From Verrucomicrobiota bacterium (GTDB lineage Bacteria; Verrucomicrobiota; Verrucomicrobiia; JADLBR01), in assembly GCA_029560585.1 (NCBI GenBank), contig JAKQKQ010000092.1, forward strand, positions 1 through 64,000: a stretch of DNA of 64,000 bases. The letters are read 5' to 3'. The notes below the pieces were generated by a model. The model did no database searches. It had not been told where the DNA came from and saw only the letters and a list, made by a program, of their open reading frames with translations. This document shows positions 25,780 to 33,888 of this stretch, piece by piece. How positions within the stretch are numbered: the stretch's first letter is position 1; every line of letters begins with the position of its first letter. A program made the position numbers and the translations under genes.

Positions 25780-25809
25780 GCGTTGGCCCTTCGCCCCCAA
25801 AGCCAACGC
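25780..25809 (+). terminator. Stem-loop between the hydrolase and subtilase genes
   Basis: GCGTTGGC (25780-25787) pairs perfectly with GCCAACGC (25802-25809) around a 14-base loop, about 64 bp after the hydrolase stop codon. No T-tract follows, so it is a possible Rho-independent-like or processing hairpin rather than a canonical terminator. Confidence 0.35.
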
Positions 25810-25885
25810 GGTCGCATGGTGCGAACGTGAAAGGATGGTATATTAATTCTTAGGGTAGTCGTTACAACGTGTCAGAACATCCAGA

Positions 25886-27994
25886 ATGACCTTGATTCGA
25901 AAGACCATATGCCTCGCGGGTCTCATGGTGCCCGGGTTCGGCGCACCAACCCTCTCCGCACGACCTCCGACGCAGTACGTCGAGGGAGAGGCGCTTGTCA
26001 TTTTCAAAACGGGGTCAACCATCGACACGGCAAGAGTGGCGGCCTCTCGACATGCCTCAGAACTGGCAGCGCACTTCCGGTGGCTCTCGGCGCAGCGCAA
26101 CCAGGCTTGTGGTCTGGTGAAAGCGAAGAAAAAGACTACCGCAGTGCTCATCGCCGAACTCAGCCAAGACCCCGACGTCGAAACCGCGGAGCCCAATTAC
26201 CTGCGCTGGCCGACCAGCGCCTCCGCGCCGAACGATCCGTTCTTTCCCCAGCTATGGGGGCTGCTGAATACGGGCCAGGCCGTCAATGGTGTCTCTGGTA
26301 CGGCACATTCTGACATCTCATTCCTCGACGCACTGCCACTGGCCCGAAACCCAGCGACGAATATCGTGGTCGCGGTCATCGATACGGGCATCGATTACAC
26401 ACATCCGGACTTGGCCGGGAATCTCTGGATCAATCCCAATGAGATCCCAAACAATGGCGTCGACGATGATGGCAACGGTTATGTTGACGACGTGCATGGA
26501 TTCGACTTCGCCACGGGGATCGGCAATCCCGTGGATTCGGGAGATCACGGAACACACGTCTCGGGAACCATCGCGGCCACCGGTGATAACGGCGTGGGCG
26601 TGATCGGCGTGGACAGCCTGGTCCAGATCATGGTCCTCAAGGCATCCGCAAATGGCAGCAACTTCACCGACTCGGCACTGAACGCCGCGGTCAACTATGC
26701 CTCCATGATGCGCGCTCGAGGGGTCAACATCGTGGCGATCAACGCTTCCTACGGGGGACCCGGCTATACCAAGATGGGAAAGTCGGCCATCCAGGCCGCC
26801 GGGAACGCCGGCATCGTTTTCTGCGCCGCCGCCGGAAACGACTCCCTCAACACTGATCAATCCACAAACTATACCTATCCCGCCAGCTACCGTCTCTCGA
26901 ACATGATCGTCGTGGCCGCCAGCGATCAAAAAGACGCACTGGCCAGTTTTTCCAACTACGGGGCGACTACCGTCGATCTCGCCGCCCCAGGTGTCAACAT
27001 CCTCTCCACCCTTCCCGTTTGGGTAACCAATAACACTGTCGCTTCGGTCTCCAGGGACACGACGACCTATTTTGCGATCGGCCTTACCTACGCGGGCCAA
27101 ACGACCGGCGTCACCGGGCTGATCTACAACTGCGGCTTAGGCTATCCAACGAATTTTCCCCCCGGTGTCTCGAACAACATCGCGCTCATTCAGCGAGGCA
27201 CGCTGTTCTTTTCCGACAAAGTGTCCAACGCCATGACGGCGGGTGCCAGAGCCGCGATCATCTACAATAACACGAACAGCGCACTCAACTTCACCCTCCA
27301 GACCCCGGGCGACTGGATCCCGGCCGTATCCATCTCCCTGACAAACGGCCAAACGCTGCTGAATTCTGGACTGCCCGCGACAGGCGTCGTGGTCAACGCC
27401 CAGTTCCCCCTCTACCAGTACCTGGACGGCACATCCATGGCCACGCCCCACGTCGCGGGAGCCGTCGCATTCGCAGCCGCCAACTTCCCGTCAGAGACCG
27501 TAACGCAGCGCATTCAGCGCATTCTCGCAAATGTCACCACTGTGTCGGGGCTCAATGGCAAGGTGAAGACGGGCGGCCGACTCAATCTCGTTCGCACCGT
27601 GGACGCCGACGGCAATGGCCTGCCGGACTGGTGGGAACAACAGCACTTCAACCACCTCACCGGCACAGACCCCCAGGCTGACCCCGACGCGGACGGTCTG
27701 ATCAACCGGTACGAATTCTATGCCGGAACCAACCCGGCGAATCCGACCAGCTGTCTCGTGGTTACCGGCGTGCGCTGGTCCGCCGCCGACGGGGGCTTTA
27801 CGATCACGTGGCCCTGCGCCGCAGGCAAAACCTACCAGATCCAGTACGCAGATTCCCCGGCCGGCCCATGGCTGGAGGACCTCCCCAATTCCCGGCTGAC
27901 CGCATCGTCCGGCGACATCACGCTCAGCTACACCGATGCCACCGGAATCCCGTTGCCCCGCCGCTTCTACCGCGTCCGCCTGGTCACCCAATGA
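25886..27994 (+). CDS. Secreted subtilisin-like serine protease (S8) with PA domain and Ca-binding tail
   Basis: A 702-residue exported protease. After a signal peptide (residues 1 to about 24) is an inhibitor-like propeptide (YVEGEALVIFKTG to about residue 110). The catalytic triad is clear: Asp in VAVIDTGIDYTHPDL (about 165), His in DHGTHVSGTIAATG (about 222) and Ser in DGTSMATPHVAG (about 516). A PA domain is inserted before the Ser (about 390-500). Past about 565 is an EF-like/thrombospondin-3-like repeat (DADGNGLPDWWEQ and DPDADGLINRYEF), then a C-terminal beta domain (FTITWPCAAGKTYQIQYA). It would degrade extracellular protein. Codon use and GC match the surroundings. Confidence 0.95.
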   Translation: MTLIRKTICLAGLMVPGFGAPTLSARPPTQYVEGEALVIFKTGSTIDTARVAASRHASELAAHFRWLSAQRNQACGLVKAKKKTTAVLIAELSQDPDVETAEPNYLRWPTSASAPNDPFFPQLWGLLNTGQAVNGVSGTAHSDISFLDALPLARNPATNIVVAVIDTGIDYTHPDLAGNLWINPNEIPNNGVDDDGNGYVDDVHGFDFATGIGNPVDSGDHGTHVSGTIAATGDNGVGVIGVDSLVQIMVLKASANGSNFTDSALNAAVNYASMMRARGVNIVAINASYGGPGYTKMGKSAIQAAGNAGIVFCAAAGNDSLNTDQSTNYTYPASYRLSNMIVVAASDQKDALASFSNYGATTVDLAAPGVNILSTLPVWVTNNTVASVSRDTTTYFAIGLTYAGQTTGVTGLIYNCGLGYPTNFPPGVSNNIALIQRGTLFFSDKVSNAMTAGARAAIIYNNTNSALNFTLQTPGDWIPAVSISLTNGQTLLNSGLPATGVVVNAQFPLYQYLDGTSMATPHVAGAVAFAAANFPSETVTQRIQRILANVTTVSGLNGKVKTGGRLNLVRTVDADGNGLPDWWEQQHFNHLTGTDPQADPDADGLINRYEFYAGTNPANPTSCLVVTGVRWSAADGGFTITWPCAAGKTYQIQYADSPAGPWLEDLPNSRLTASSGDITLSYTDATGIPLPRRFYRVRLVTQ

Positions 27995-28081
27995 GGGCGA
28001 GCGTTCCACGAGGCCGCCCCGCGACACACGGCACCCCTCCCAGTGCAATGATCGTTCCAACGAGCCCCGATAACCCCAAGG

Positions 28082-29056
28082 TCATTCTCCCGCGATGATG
28101 AGGTCCAGGCGCCGACTGAACTCCCCCGACGGAAGTCCGCCATCCTCGATGGTAAGCCAACCGCTGTATCCAATCTCGTCGAGCGCCTTCCTCACCTCGG
28201 GCCAGTTGATGTCGCCATCGCGCGGATGGACAAACTTCCCCCCGTTGGGCTGCGCGCGGTCCAGTTTGAAGTCCTTGATGTGACCCTTGGCCATGAGCGG
28301 ACCAAGGGCCCGAATCCAGTCCTCCGGCTTCTGATACTTAAGGTGGTTGCCAATGTCGAAGTAGGCCTTCACCCACTCATCCTGAAACGAGGCGACGAAG
28401 TTCTTGAATATCGCCGGCTTGACCCAGAGGTTGTTCCAGACGTTTTCGAGCGCGATGACGACCTTCAACTGTTTCGCCAGCGGGATCAATTTCCGGACGT
28501 TGGCCACCGAGGCGTCGGTCGCCTTGTTGTGGGCCGCGATGTAGTCGCCATAGGGCGTGTTGTCGCCCGCCACAACCCTAGAGATGTGACCCGTCTTCTC
28601 GTCGAACTCGATCTCGAACTCCCAGGGCTGCGGCATCTTCATCTCTTTGCCGCCGATGCGGCAAGGCACCAACAGCATGGCGTCGGCGCCAAACGCCTGG
28701 GCCACGCGCAGAGCATCCTCCGATACCTTCAGGGAGTTCTGCACTTTCACGGGGTCATCGCTATTGAACTCGGCCCAACCGCGCAGAACGGAGTGGATGC
28801 GCATGCCGAGCCTCTCGGCGATCCTACGGCATTCCGAGGCCTCTTCGACCGTCACGATACCGCCCTCCACCCCATCGAAACCGGCCGCCTTGAGTTCCTG
28901 CAGTTCGGCCTCTGTCGGTTTCTTCCGTATCATTGCCTTGCGCAATTTGGTCGTGGACGCCCCGCGCGCGTGCGCCCCACCGCCCCACGCCAATAGGCCG
29001 ACACTCCCAACGGCAGACGTTTTCAGGAAACTGCGTCGGCTGATGTCCGGGGTCAT
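28082..29056 (-). CDS. TAT-exported sugar phosphate isomerase/epimerase-like TIM-barrel protein
   Basis: A 324-residue protein with a TAT signal (SRRSFLKTSAVGSVGLLAWG, residues 5-24) and a xylose-isomerase-like TIM barrel. Visible metal-site residues include LENVWNN, YFDIGNHLKY, GHIKDFKLDR and the closing GYSGWLTIEDGG. The start at 29056 has GGAAGGAGA just upstream. Such exported isomerase-like proteins are abundant in Planctomycetes/Verrucomicrobia and often lie near sugar-degradation genes; substrate is unknown. It stands alone, convergent with the subtilase. Confidence 0.9.
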   Translation of the reverse strand: MTPDISRRSFLKTSAVGSVGLLAWGGGAHARGASTTKLRKAMIRKKPTEAELQELKAAGFDGVEGGIVTVEEASECRRIAERLGMRIHSVLRGWAEFNSDDPVKVQNSLKVSEDALRVAQAFGADAMLLVPCRIGGKEMKMPQPWEFEIEFDEKTGHISRVVAGDNTPYGDYIAAHNKATDASVANVRKLIPLAKQLKVVIALENVWNNLWVKPAIFKNFVASFQDEWVKAYFDIGNHLKYQKPEDWIRALGPLMAKGHIKDFKLDRAQPNGGKFVHPRDGDINWPEVRKALDEIGYSGWLTIEDGGLPSGEFSRRLDLIIAGE

Positions 29057-29308
29057 GGGAATCTCCTTCCGTTCAATGTCCATGAAACTGTTCCATGGGA
29101 GCAATCTCGCGGAGGGTGACATGGTGACCATCGCCCGTCAACCACGGCCCCGAAATAGCACCGCCGAGACAATTCCCCCAATTGCGCGCCGCATCCCGCC
29201 ATCTTCGCAACCGGGCGAGTGCGCTCCGCCCCTCTCGACGGGCACCACAAAGGGACCATGGATGCACCCATCCACTGGCTCGTGCTTCAGCACCAGGCCC
29301 CCGAGCGA

Positions 29309-29554
29309 TCAACGGCGCCGATCATCTTTGTCGTGGTCGTCGTCGTGGCGATCCTTGTCGTGGTGTTTCTTGTCGTGATTATCGCGATCGTAGCGGTGGC
29401 CGTCGTAATCGTAGCCGCGACCATAATATCCATGTTTGTGGTAGTCCCCATGGTGATGGTGATAATCCACGGTCTCACAGCCGCCAAGGACACTGAGCAC
29501 AGCGCCGAGGGCCACGATGCGGCCCAGCCATGTCTGGATTCGTCTGGTGTTCAT
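29309..29554 (-). CDS. Small His/Asp-rich lipoprotein
   Basis: An 81-residue protein with a lipoprotein signal peptide. Residues 8-25 are hydrophobic and LGGC gives the lipobox, so Cys26 would be acylated. The mature part is extremely rich in His, Asp, Tyr, Lys and Arg (DYHHHHGDYHKHGYYGRG, then HDKKHHDKDRHDDDHDKDD), typical of low-complexity metal-binding tails. It is too short for easy detection and has no strong ribosome site; the lipobox is the main support. It may bind Ni, Zn, Cu or Co at the cell surface, or be an intrinsically disordered spacer. The stretch 29057-29308 upstream of the isomerase gene shows no further gene. Confidence 0.7.
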   Translation of the reverse strand: MNTRRIQTWLGRIVALGAVLSVLGGCETVDYHHHHGDYHKHGYYGRGYDYDGHRYDRDNHDKKHHDKDRHDDDHDKDDRRR

Positions 29555-29707
29555 GGGGAAAGTTCGGCCAGTCCGACCGCGAGTCAAGAAACCCGACCCA
29601 CGGCGGCTTTGCCAGAGCCGATCAATGCGAGGCGGCGCCGCGCCCCGATTCCAACGAGGCACGGGTAGGGATTGCCGCGGTGGGTGCGCGCGTGATATGA
29701 GGAAGGG

Positions 29708-31252
29708 ATGCAGCCAGCACAGACCACCCCCACCCTGGAACGACGCGCCTTTGACAATGAACGTTATCTCGCCGAACAGACGGCGGCGATCCTGGAGCGG
29801 GTGGCACGATTCGACAACAAGCTGTACCTGGAATTCGGCGGGAAGCTGCTGTTTGACTATCACGCGGCGCGGGTGCTGCCGGGCTTCGACCCCAACGTGA
29901 AAATGCGGCTGCTGCACCAGCTCCGGGACAAGACCGAAATCCTTATCTGTGTGTACGCCGGCCACATAGAGAATCGCAAGATGCGCCTGGATTTCGGCAT
30001 CACGTACGACTCGGATGTGTTCAAACTCATAGACGACCTCCGCGAATGGGGACTGGAGGTGCGCGCGGTCGTCATCACCCGCTACACCGATCAGCCGGCG
30101 GCCACGGCTTTCAAGGCCCGGCTCGAACGGCGTGGCCTCGCCGTCTACACCCACGGCCCGCTCCCAGGCTACCCGGCGGACATCGATCGGATCGCCAGCG
30201 ACGACGGCTGGGGTGCCTGCCAGCGCGTCGAGACCACCCGCCCCCTGGTGGTGGTCACGGGACCCGGCCCCAACAGTGGAAAAATGGCTACCTGCCTCTC
30301 CCAAGTCTACCACGAGCACCGGAGGGGCGTTCGGGCGGGCTACGCAAAGTTCGAGACTTTTCCAATATGGAACCTGCCGCTCCGCCACCCCGTGAACGCC
30401 GCCTACGAGGCTGCCACATCCGAGCTGCGCGACGTCAACATGCTCGATCCTTTCCATCTCGAGGCCTACAATCAACGTGCGGTCAACTACAACCGCGACA
30501 TCGAGAGCTTCCCCCTGCTCCGGCGGATCCTGGCCCGGATCAGTGGGACGGAAGCCGCCTATCGTTCGCCGACCGACATGGGGGTCAATCGCGCCGGATT
30601 CGCCATCATCGATGACGATGCGGCGGCCGAGGCAGCGCGGCAGGAGATCATCCGGCGCTACTTCCGCTACGCCTGCGAGTACGCGGTGGGCTCCGTGGAC
30701 CTGGAATCAGTCGCCAGAATCGAGCGTCTCATGAAGGAATTCGATCTCGCGCCGGAACACCGCCGCGTCGTCCCACCCGCGCGGCAGGCCGCGGAAGCGG
30801 CCGAGGGGCGGCCTGGAAAGGGCAACGCCGGCGTGTATTGCGGCGCAGCCATCGAGCTGCCCGATGGCTCGATCGTCACCGGCTGCAACTCGCCCCTCAT
30901 GCACGCCGCCTCAAGCCTCGTCCTCAATAGCGTCAAAAGGCTCGCGGCCATCCCGCCACACCTCGATCTGATCAGCAAGAATCTGGTCGAGTCCATTGGC
31001 GCGCTCAAAACTGAAATCCTCAAACGCAAAAGCATCAGCCTCGACCTGGAAGAGACCCTGGTGGCCCTCAGTTCCAGTTCGACGACCAGCCCCGTCGCCC
31101 GCCTAGCCATGGAGAACCTCAAAACCCTCGCCGGTTGCGAGGTTCACCTGACCCACATCCCATCCCCGGCCGACGACGCGGCATTGCGGCGGCTCGGCGT
31201 CAACCTCACTTGTGACGCCAGCTTTGCCACAGATAAGCTATTCGTCGCCTGA
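29708..31252 (+). CDS. DUF1846 family protein
   Basis: A 514-residue protein that matches the DUF1846 family over its length from memory: RAFDNERYLAEQTAAILERV at the start, FGGKLLFDYHAARVLPGFDP, CVYAGHIENRKMRLDFGITYD, VVVTGPGPNSGKMATCLSQVYH, FETFPIWNLPL HPVN and YNRDIESFPLL. The function of the family is unsettled; the loop GPGPNSGK resembles a nucleotide-binding loop and the protein is cytoplasmic. AGGAAGG lies just before the ATG. It ends about 330 bp before the candidate RiPP peptide and is probably a separate unit. Confidence 0.92.
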   Translation: MQPAQTTPTLERRAFDNERYLAEQTAAILERVARFDNKLYLEFGGKLLFDYHAARVLPGFDPNVKMRLLHQLRDKTEILICVYAGHIENRKMRLDFGITYDSDVFKLIDDLREWGLEVRAVVITRYTDQPAATAFKARLERRGLAVYTHGPLPGYPADIDRIASDDGWGACQRVETTRPLVVVTGPGPNSGKMATCLSQVYHEHRRGVRAGYAKFETFPIWNLPLRHPVNAAYEAATSELRDVNMLDPFHLEAYNQRAVNYNRDIESFPLLRRILARISGTEAAYRSPTDMGVNRAGFAIIDDDAAAEAARQEIIRRYFRYACEYAVGSVDLESVARIERLMKEFDLAPEHRRVVPPARQAAEAAEGRPGKGNAGVYCGAAIELPDGSIVTGCNSPLMHAASSLVLNSVKRLAAIPPHLDLISKNLVESIGALKTEILKRKSISLDLEETLVALSSSSTTSPVARLAMENLKTLAGCEVHLTHIPSPADDAALRRLGVNLTCDASFATDKLFVA

Positions 31253-31356
31253 TCCGACCCCTGACCGCCGGGTGGGCTCAGGATCGACCGGCACGGGCCC
31301 CACAGACGGCAGCCCAATCGGCGGGCATCTTCCGGCCGGAGCCCGGGAGCCATCGG

Positions 31357-31530
31357 TTGATAATTCGAATCAATCTATGCCCATGCATCAGCCAGGAACC
31401 TGTTTCGTTTGACCCACGGCCCATAACGCCACAGGATTTCGTCGCCAAGAATCTGCAATGGGAACATTGCGAGCGACAGATACCGGCAGTGGCGCTGAGC
31501 GTAATCGCGGCGGCGCTGGCAGCCATCTGA
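31357..31530 (+). CDS. Low-confidence 57-aa ORF upstream of Cys-rich peptide
   Basis: This TTG-started frame has GGGAG about 10 bases upstream. It encodes a peptide with a Cys-rich start (NLCPC), a polar middle (TPQDFVAKNLQWEHCERQ) and a hydrophobic end (IPAVALSVIAAALAAI). The polar-then-hydrophobic layout could be a second precursor or small membrane peptide of the adjacent peptide operon. Third-base GC is only moderately biased, so chance is a real alternative. Confidence 0.22.
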   Translation: MIIRINLCPCISQEPVSFDPRPITPQDFVAKNLQWEHCERQIPAVALSVIAAALAAI

Positions 31531-31567
31531 TCGACCGCAAATCGTGGGGCGGCTGATCCTTGGCTCG

Positions 31568-31578
31568 AAAGGAGGTGA
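31568..31578 (+). promoter_or_regulatory. Near-perfect Shine-Dalgarno before the 48-aa ORF
   Basis: AAAGGAGGTGA matches the anti-Shine-Dalgarno sequence almost perfectly and is separated by 6 bases from ATG 31585. It is stronger than the ribosome sites seen at other genes of this window, argues that the 48-aa ORF is real, and decides its start. Confidence 0.8.
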
Positions 31579-31584
31579 AGAAGC

Positions 31585-31731
31585 ATGATCGTCCGAACAT
31601 TCCCAAGCGAACCAACCGAGGAGCAAATCCAGGAATCCCTTGAGTTGGCGAGCTGCAAGTGCAGCCGTTGCACGCGCACCGGCGAGCAATCCGATTCCAA
31701 GTCTGCATCCGAAGATCTCGGCTCCACCTGA
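31585..31731 (+). CDS. Candidate RiPP precursor peptide, Cys-rich, 48 aa
   Basis: A 48-residue ORF starting at ATG 31585 behind a near-perfect ribosome site. The N-terminal leader-like part is acidic and helical (MIVRTFPSEPTEEQIQESLE). It is followed by a tight cysteine motif, C24-K-C26-S-R-C29, and a polar Ser/Asp/Glu-rich tail (RTGEQSDSKSASEDLGST). No homologue is recognised. The layout (short, strongly translated, leader plus Cys-rich core) and the downstream genes (stem-loop, ABC exporter, SPASM radical-SAM maturase) fit a precursor for thioether-type (sactipeptide or ranthipeptide-like) modification. A small metal-binding or regulatory protein would be the alternative. Any modification and its site are inference. 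Confidence 0.75.
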   Translation: MIVRTFPSEPTEEQIQESLELASCKCSRCTRTGEQSDSKSASEDLGST

Positions 31732-31756
31732 TGCCGACAGTCTAGGATTTAGCAAA

Positions 31757-31788
31757 GACCCGTCGCCGGGTCATACCGGCGGCGGGTC
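31757..31788 (+). terminator. Stem-loop attenuator between precursor ORF and transporter genes
   Basis: GACCCGTCGCCGG (31757-31769) pairs with CCGGCGGCGGGTC (31776-31788), 12 of 13 bases, around loop GTCATA, followed by AATTTTG. It sits 25 bp after the precursor stop and 13 bp before the permease ATG. Leaky terminators in this position typically give more peptide than enzyme transcript. Confidence 0.6.
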
Positions 31789-31801
31789 AATTTTGAAACG
31801 A

Positions 31802-32659
31802 ATGCGCGACCACAGACTTTCCGAGAGGCATATCACGCCCGGTCCGGCACTTGGAGACCCCGTGGGCCTCGTGCGAGCGATGTGTGGCGACTACGCCCGC
31901 TCCGGGGAACTGGCATGGGCCCTATTCCGCCGCAGCCTGCGCTCACAGTACCGCCAGACTTTGCTGGGCTACGGCTGGCTACTGATCCCGCCGCTCGCCA
32001 CCACAGTCACCTTTCTCGCCCTGCAGCGCGCGAATATTGTCAACCCTGGAACCAGCGCCGCCGGCTATGCGGCATTCGTGATGACGGGCGCCGTTCTCTG
32101 GCAGGGATTCACGGACGCCCTGGGCAGTCCACTGCGCGTCATCCGATCGGCGATCTCCATGCTGGCATCGGTAAATTTTCCCCGCGAGGCGCTGGTGGTG
32201 GGCGGTCTCATGGAGGTGCTGTTTTCTCTCGGCGTGCGAGTCGCGTTTCTGCTGATCGCCCTCGCGGCCATGGGTTCGCCACCGTCCTGGGCAACGCCCC
32301 TCGCCGTGGGGGCGATCGCGGCACTCGTCTTGCTGGGCTGGATGGTGGGCCTCCTGCTGGTCCCCGCGGGCATACTCTTCCGGGACGTGGAATTGGGGCT
32401 GCCGATCATCACCACCGTCTGGTTCTTCATCACGCCCGTGGCGTACAACCTGCCTTCGGAGGGCCTCCTTGCGATCGTCGGTCGCCTCAATCCGGTCACC
32501 CCATTGCTGGTCCTCGGGCGCGACCTGATTCTGCGGGGAGAGACCGAGCACGTCATGGCGGCCGCGCCCGCGCTCGCCGCCACGCTCGGCCTGGCGTTTG
32601 CGGTGTCGGTTCTCTTCCGGATCACCATCCCGCACGTCGTCAAGCGCCTACCCGGATGA
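31802..32659 (+). CDS. ABC-2 type exporter permease (Wzm/TagG-like)
   Basis: A 285-residue inner-membrane permease with six hydrophobic segments. The N-terminal amphipathic entry (LAWALFRRSLRSQYRQTLLGYGW) is the family pattern before the first membrane helix. The loop VNFPREALVVGG and the VWFFITPVAYNLPSEG segment are typical of polysaccharide ABC-2 exporters. Start 31802 gives the normal family length; an in-frame start upstream would run through the precursor ORF. Its stop overlaps the ATPase start by ATGA. The glycan-exporter type is unusual beside a peptide maturase. Confidence 0.85.
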   Translation: MRDHRLSERHITPGPALGDPVGLVRAMCGDYARSGELAWALFRRSLRSQYRQTLLGYGWLLIPPLATTVTFLALQRANIVNPGTSAAGYAAFVMTGAVLWQGFTDALGSPLRVIRSAISMLASVNFPREALVVGGLMEVLFSLGVRVAFLLIALAAMGSPPSWATPLAVGAIAALVLLGWMVGLLLVPAGILFRDVELGLPIITTVWFFITPVAYNLPSEGLLAIVGRLNPVTPLLVLGRDLILRGETEHVMAAAPALAATLGLAFAVSVLFRITIPHVVKRLPG

Positions 32660-33888
32660 ACACTTCGGATGCCCCCCTGATTCGAGTCAAGGATCTTTCG
32701 GTCCGGTACTGCCGCGGCCTTTTTCGCTCACTCCTATATGCGGCTGGCGACTGCGCGAGGGAGTTGGTCGCCCGAGGTGCACCGGGTCCCGACCTGCGAG
32801 CCGGCGAGTTCTGGGCCCTCCGCGATGTCACCTTCGAACTGCGCCGTGGCGAATGCCTGGGCGTGATCGGCGCCAACGGTGCCGGCAAATCCACCCTTCT
32901 CAAGGTCCTGAACGGCCTCTTCAAGCCCGATGCGGGCACCATCACAACTCGAGGGAGAGTCGGCGCACTCATCGAACTGGGCACCGGTTTCAGCCCGGTC
33001 CTCAGCGGCCGGGAAAACGTCTTCATCAATGGAGCGGTGCTCGGAATCCCCCGATCCGAGATCGTGCGCAGGTTCGAGCGCATCGTTGACTTCTCTGAGA
33101 TTGGCGACGCCATCGACGCCCCCGTGCGCACGTACAGCACCGGGATGGCGCTCCGGCTCGCGTTTGCCATCGCGCTCGAGATGGACCTCGATGTCCTGCT
33201 GCTCGATGAAATCCTCGCCGTGGGCGACGTCGGATTCCGCGCAAAATGCCACCGCGCCATGGAGGAGCGCCTCGCCGACTCGGCTGTCATATTCGTCTCC
33301 CATTCCATGCCCCAGGTCGCCCGCCTCTGCACGCGCCTGCTCGTGCTCGATAAGGGACGCATCGCTTACCATGGCCCGGACATTCCCGCCGGCATCGAGT
33401 GCTACTACAACCACTTCCCATTCGAGGGCGATGATCGCGCCCGTGCCGCAGGATGGTCGCTGGAGTCCATCGCACTGGCACCGCACCCCCCCCAGGAGAT
33501 CACCTGCCATGCCCCCAGACTTTCGCCCGGCGATGGTTTGCGGATCGATGCCACCGTCCGGTTTGAGCGCGCCTTTCGTCGGTTGGCGCTCAGCGTCCTG
33601 TTCTCCGATCGCGAGACCCGCGGCGTCGCGCAATGCAATCCGTCGGGCGCGCTCCGGGCCGAGGATCTGGTCGCCGACCGCGTGAGTTTCCAGATCGCGG
33701 TACCACGATTGCCCCTGAACCCCGGCAGCTACGCCGTGTCTCTGGTCGCCATGGACGAAGAAACCGGCCGGTTCTTCGGCACCCTGCAGCATGCCGCACA
33801 GTTCCGCATCGACGGCGACAGATTCGGCTTCACCCCCGTGCAGTTAGATGGCTCGTTGGCGCTGGATGGCCAAAACGCAACATGCTGA
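32656..33888 (+). CDS. ABC exporter ATPase with Wzt-like C-terminal domain
   Basis: A 410-residue ATPase of the Wzt/TagH/RfbE type. Walker A is GANGAGKST (about 76-84), the signature YSTGMALRLAFAIALE and Walker B DVLLLDEILAVGD follow; the switch His is in VIFVSHSM. After about residue 250 is a beta-rich C-terminal domain of the Wzt_C kind, which in O-antigen systems recognises the capped glycan. It powers the permease encoded just upstream. The last 7 bp overlap the start of the radical-SAM gene, so transporter and maturase are co-translated. The C-terminal domain may recognise a peptide or glycopeptide here; that is inference. Confidence 0.9.
   Translation: MNTSDAPLIRVKDLSVRYCRGLFRSLLYAAGDCARELVARGAPGPDLRAGEFWALRDVTFELRRGECLGVIGANGAGKSTLLKVLNGLFKPDAGTITTRGRVGALIELGTGFSPVLSGRENVFINGAVLGIPRSEIVRRFERIVDFSEIGDAIDAPVRTYSTGMALRLAFAIALEMDLDVLLLDEILAVGDVGFRAKCHRAMEERLADSAVIFVSHSMPQVARLCTRLLVLDKGRIAYHGPDIPAGIECYYNHFPFEGDDRARAAGWSLESIALAPHPPQEITCHAPRLSPGDGLRIDATVRFERAFRRLALSVLFSDRETRGVAQCNPSGALRAEDLVADRVSFQIAVPRLPLNPGSYAVSLVAMDEETGRFFGTLQHAAQFRIDGDRFGFTPVQLDGSLALDGQNATC

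Larger units (their letters stand above)
31253..31584 (+). promoter_or_regulatory. Leader region of candidate RiPP operon
   Basis: A 332-bp stretch between the DUF1846 stop and the small Cys-rich ORF. It holds TTGAT (31357-31361) and ATCAA (31369-31373) as an inverted pair spaced by 7 bases, wider than an FNR site, and an embedded ATTCGAAT palindrome. A low-support 57-aa frame lies at 31357-31530. No convincing -35/-10 promoter can be picked by eye, but a promoter for the strongly translated downstream ORF must lie here. Confidence 0.3.

Noticed and set aside
29219-29668. Plus-strand frame with a long Val/Ile-rich hydrophobic stretch resembling a membrane protein
   Set aside because: It is antisense to the His/Asp-rich lipoprotein; codons for His/Asp read as Val/Ile on the other strand, and the lipoprotein frame has a proper signal peptide.
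31357-31373. TTGAT...ATCAA as an FNR/CRP-type site
   Set aside because: The half-sites are 7 bases apart, while FNR needs 4, and no such regulator is encoded nearby.
31278-31755. Long minus-strand frames across the peptide-leader region
   Set aside because: They run opposite to the strong ribosome site and the small ORF, lack any motif and are typical of GC-rich shadows.
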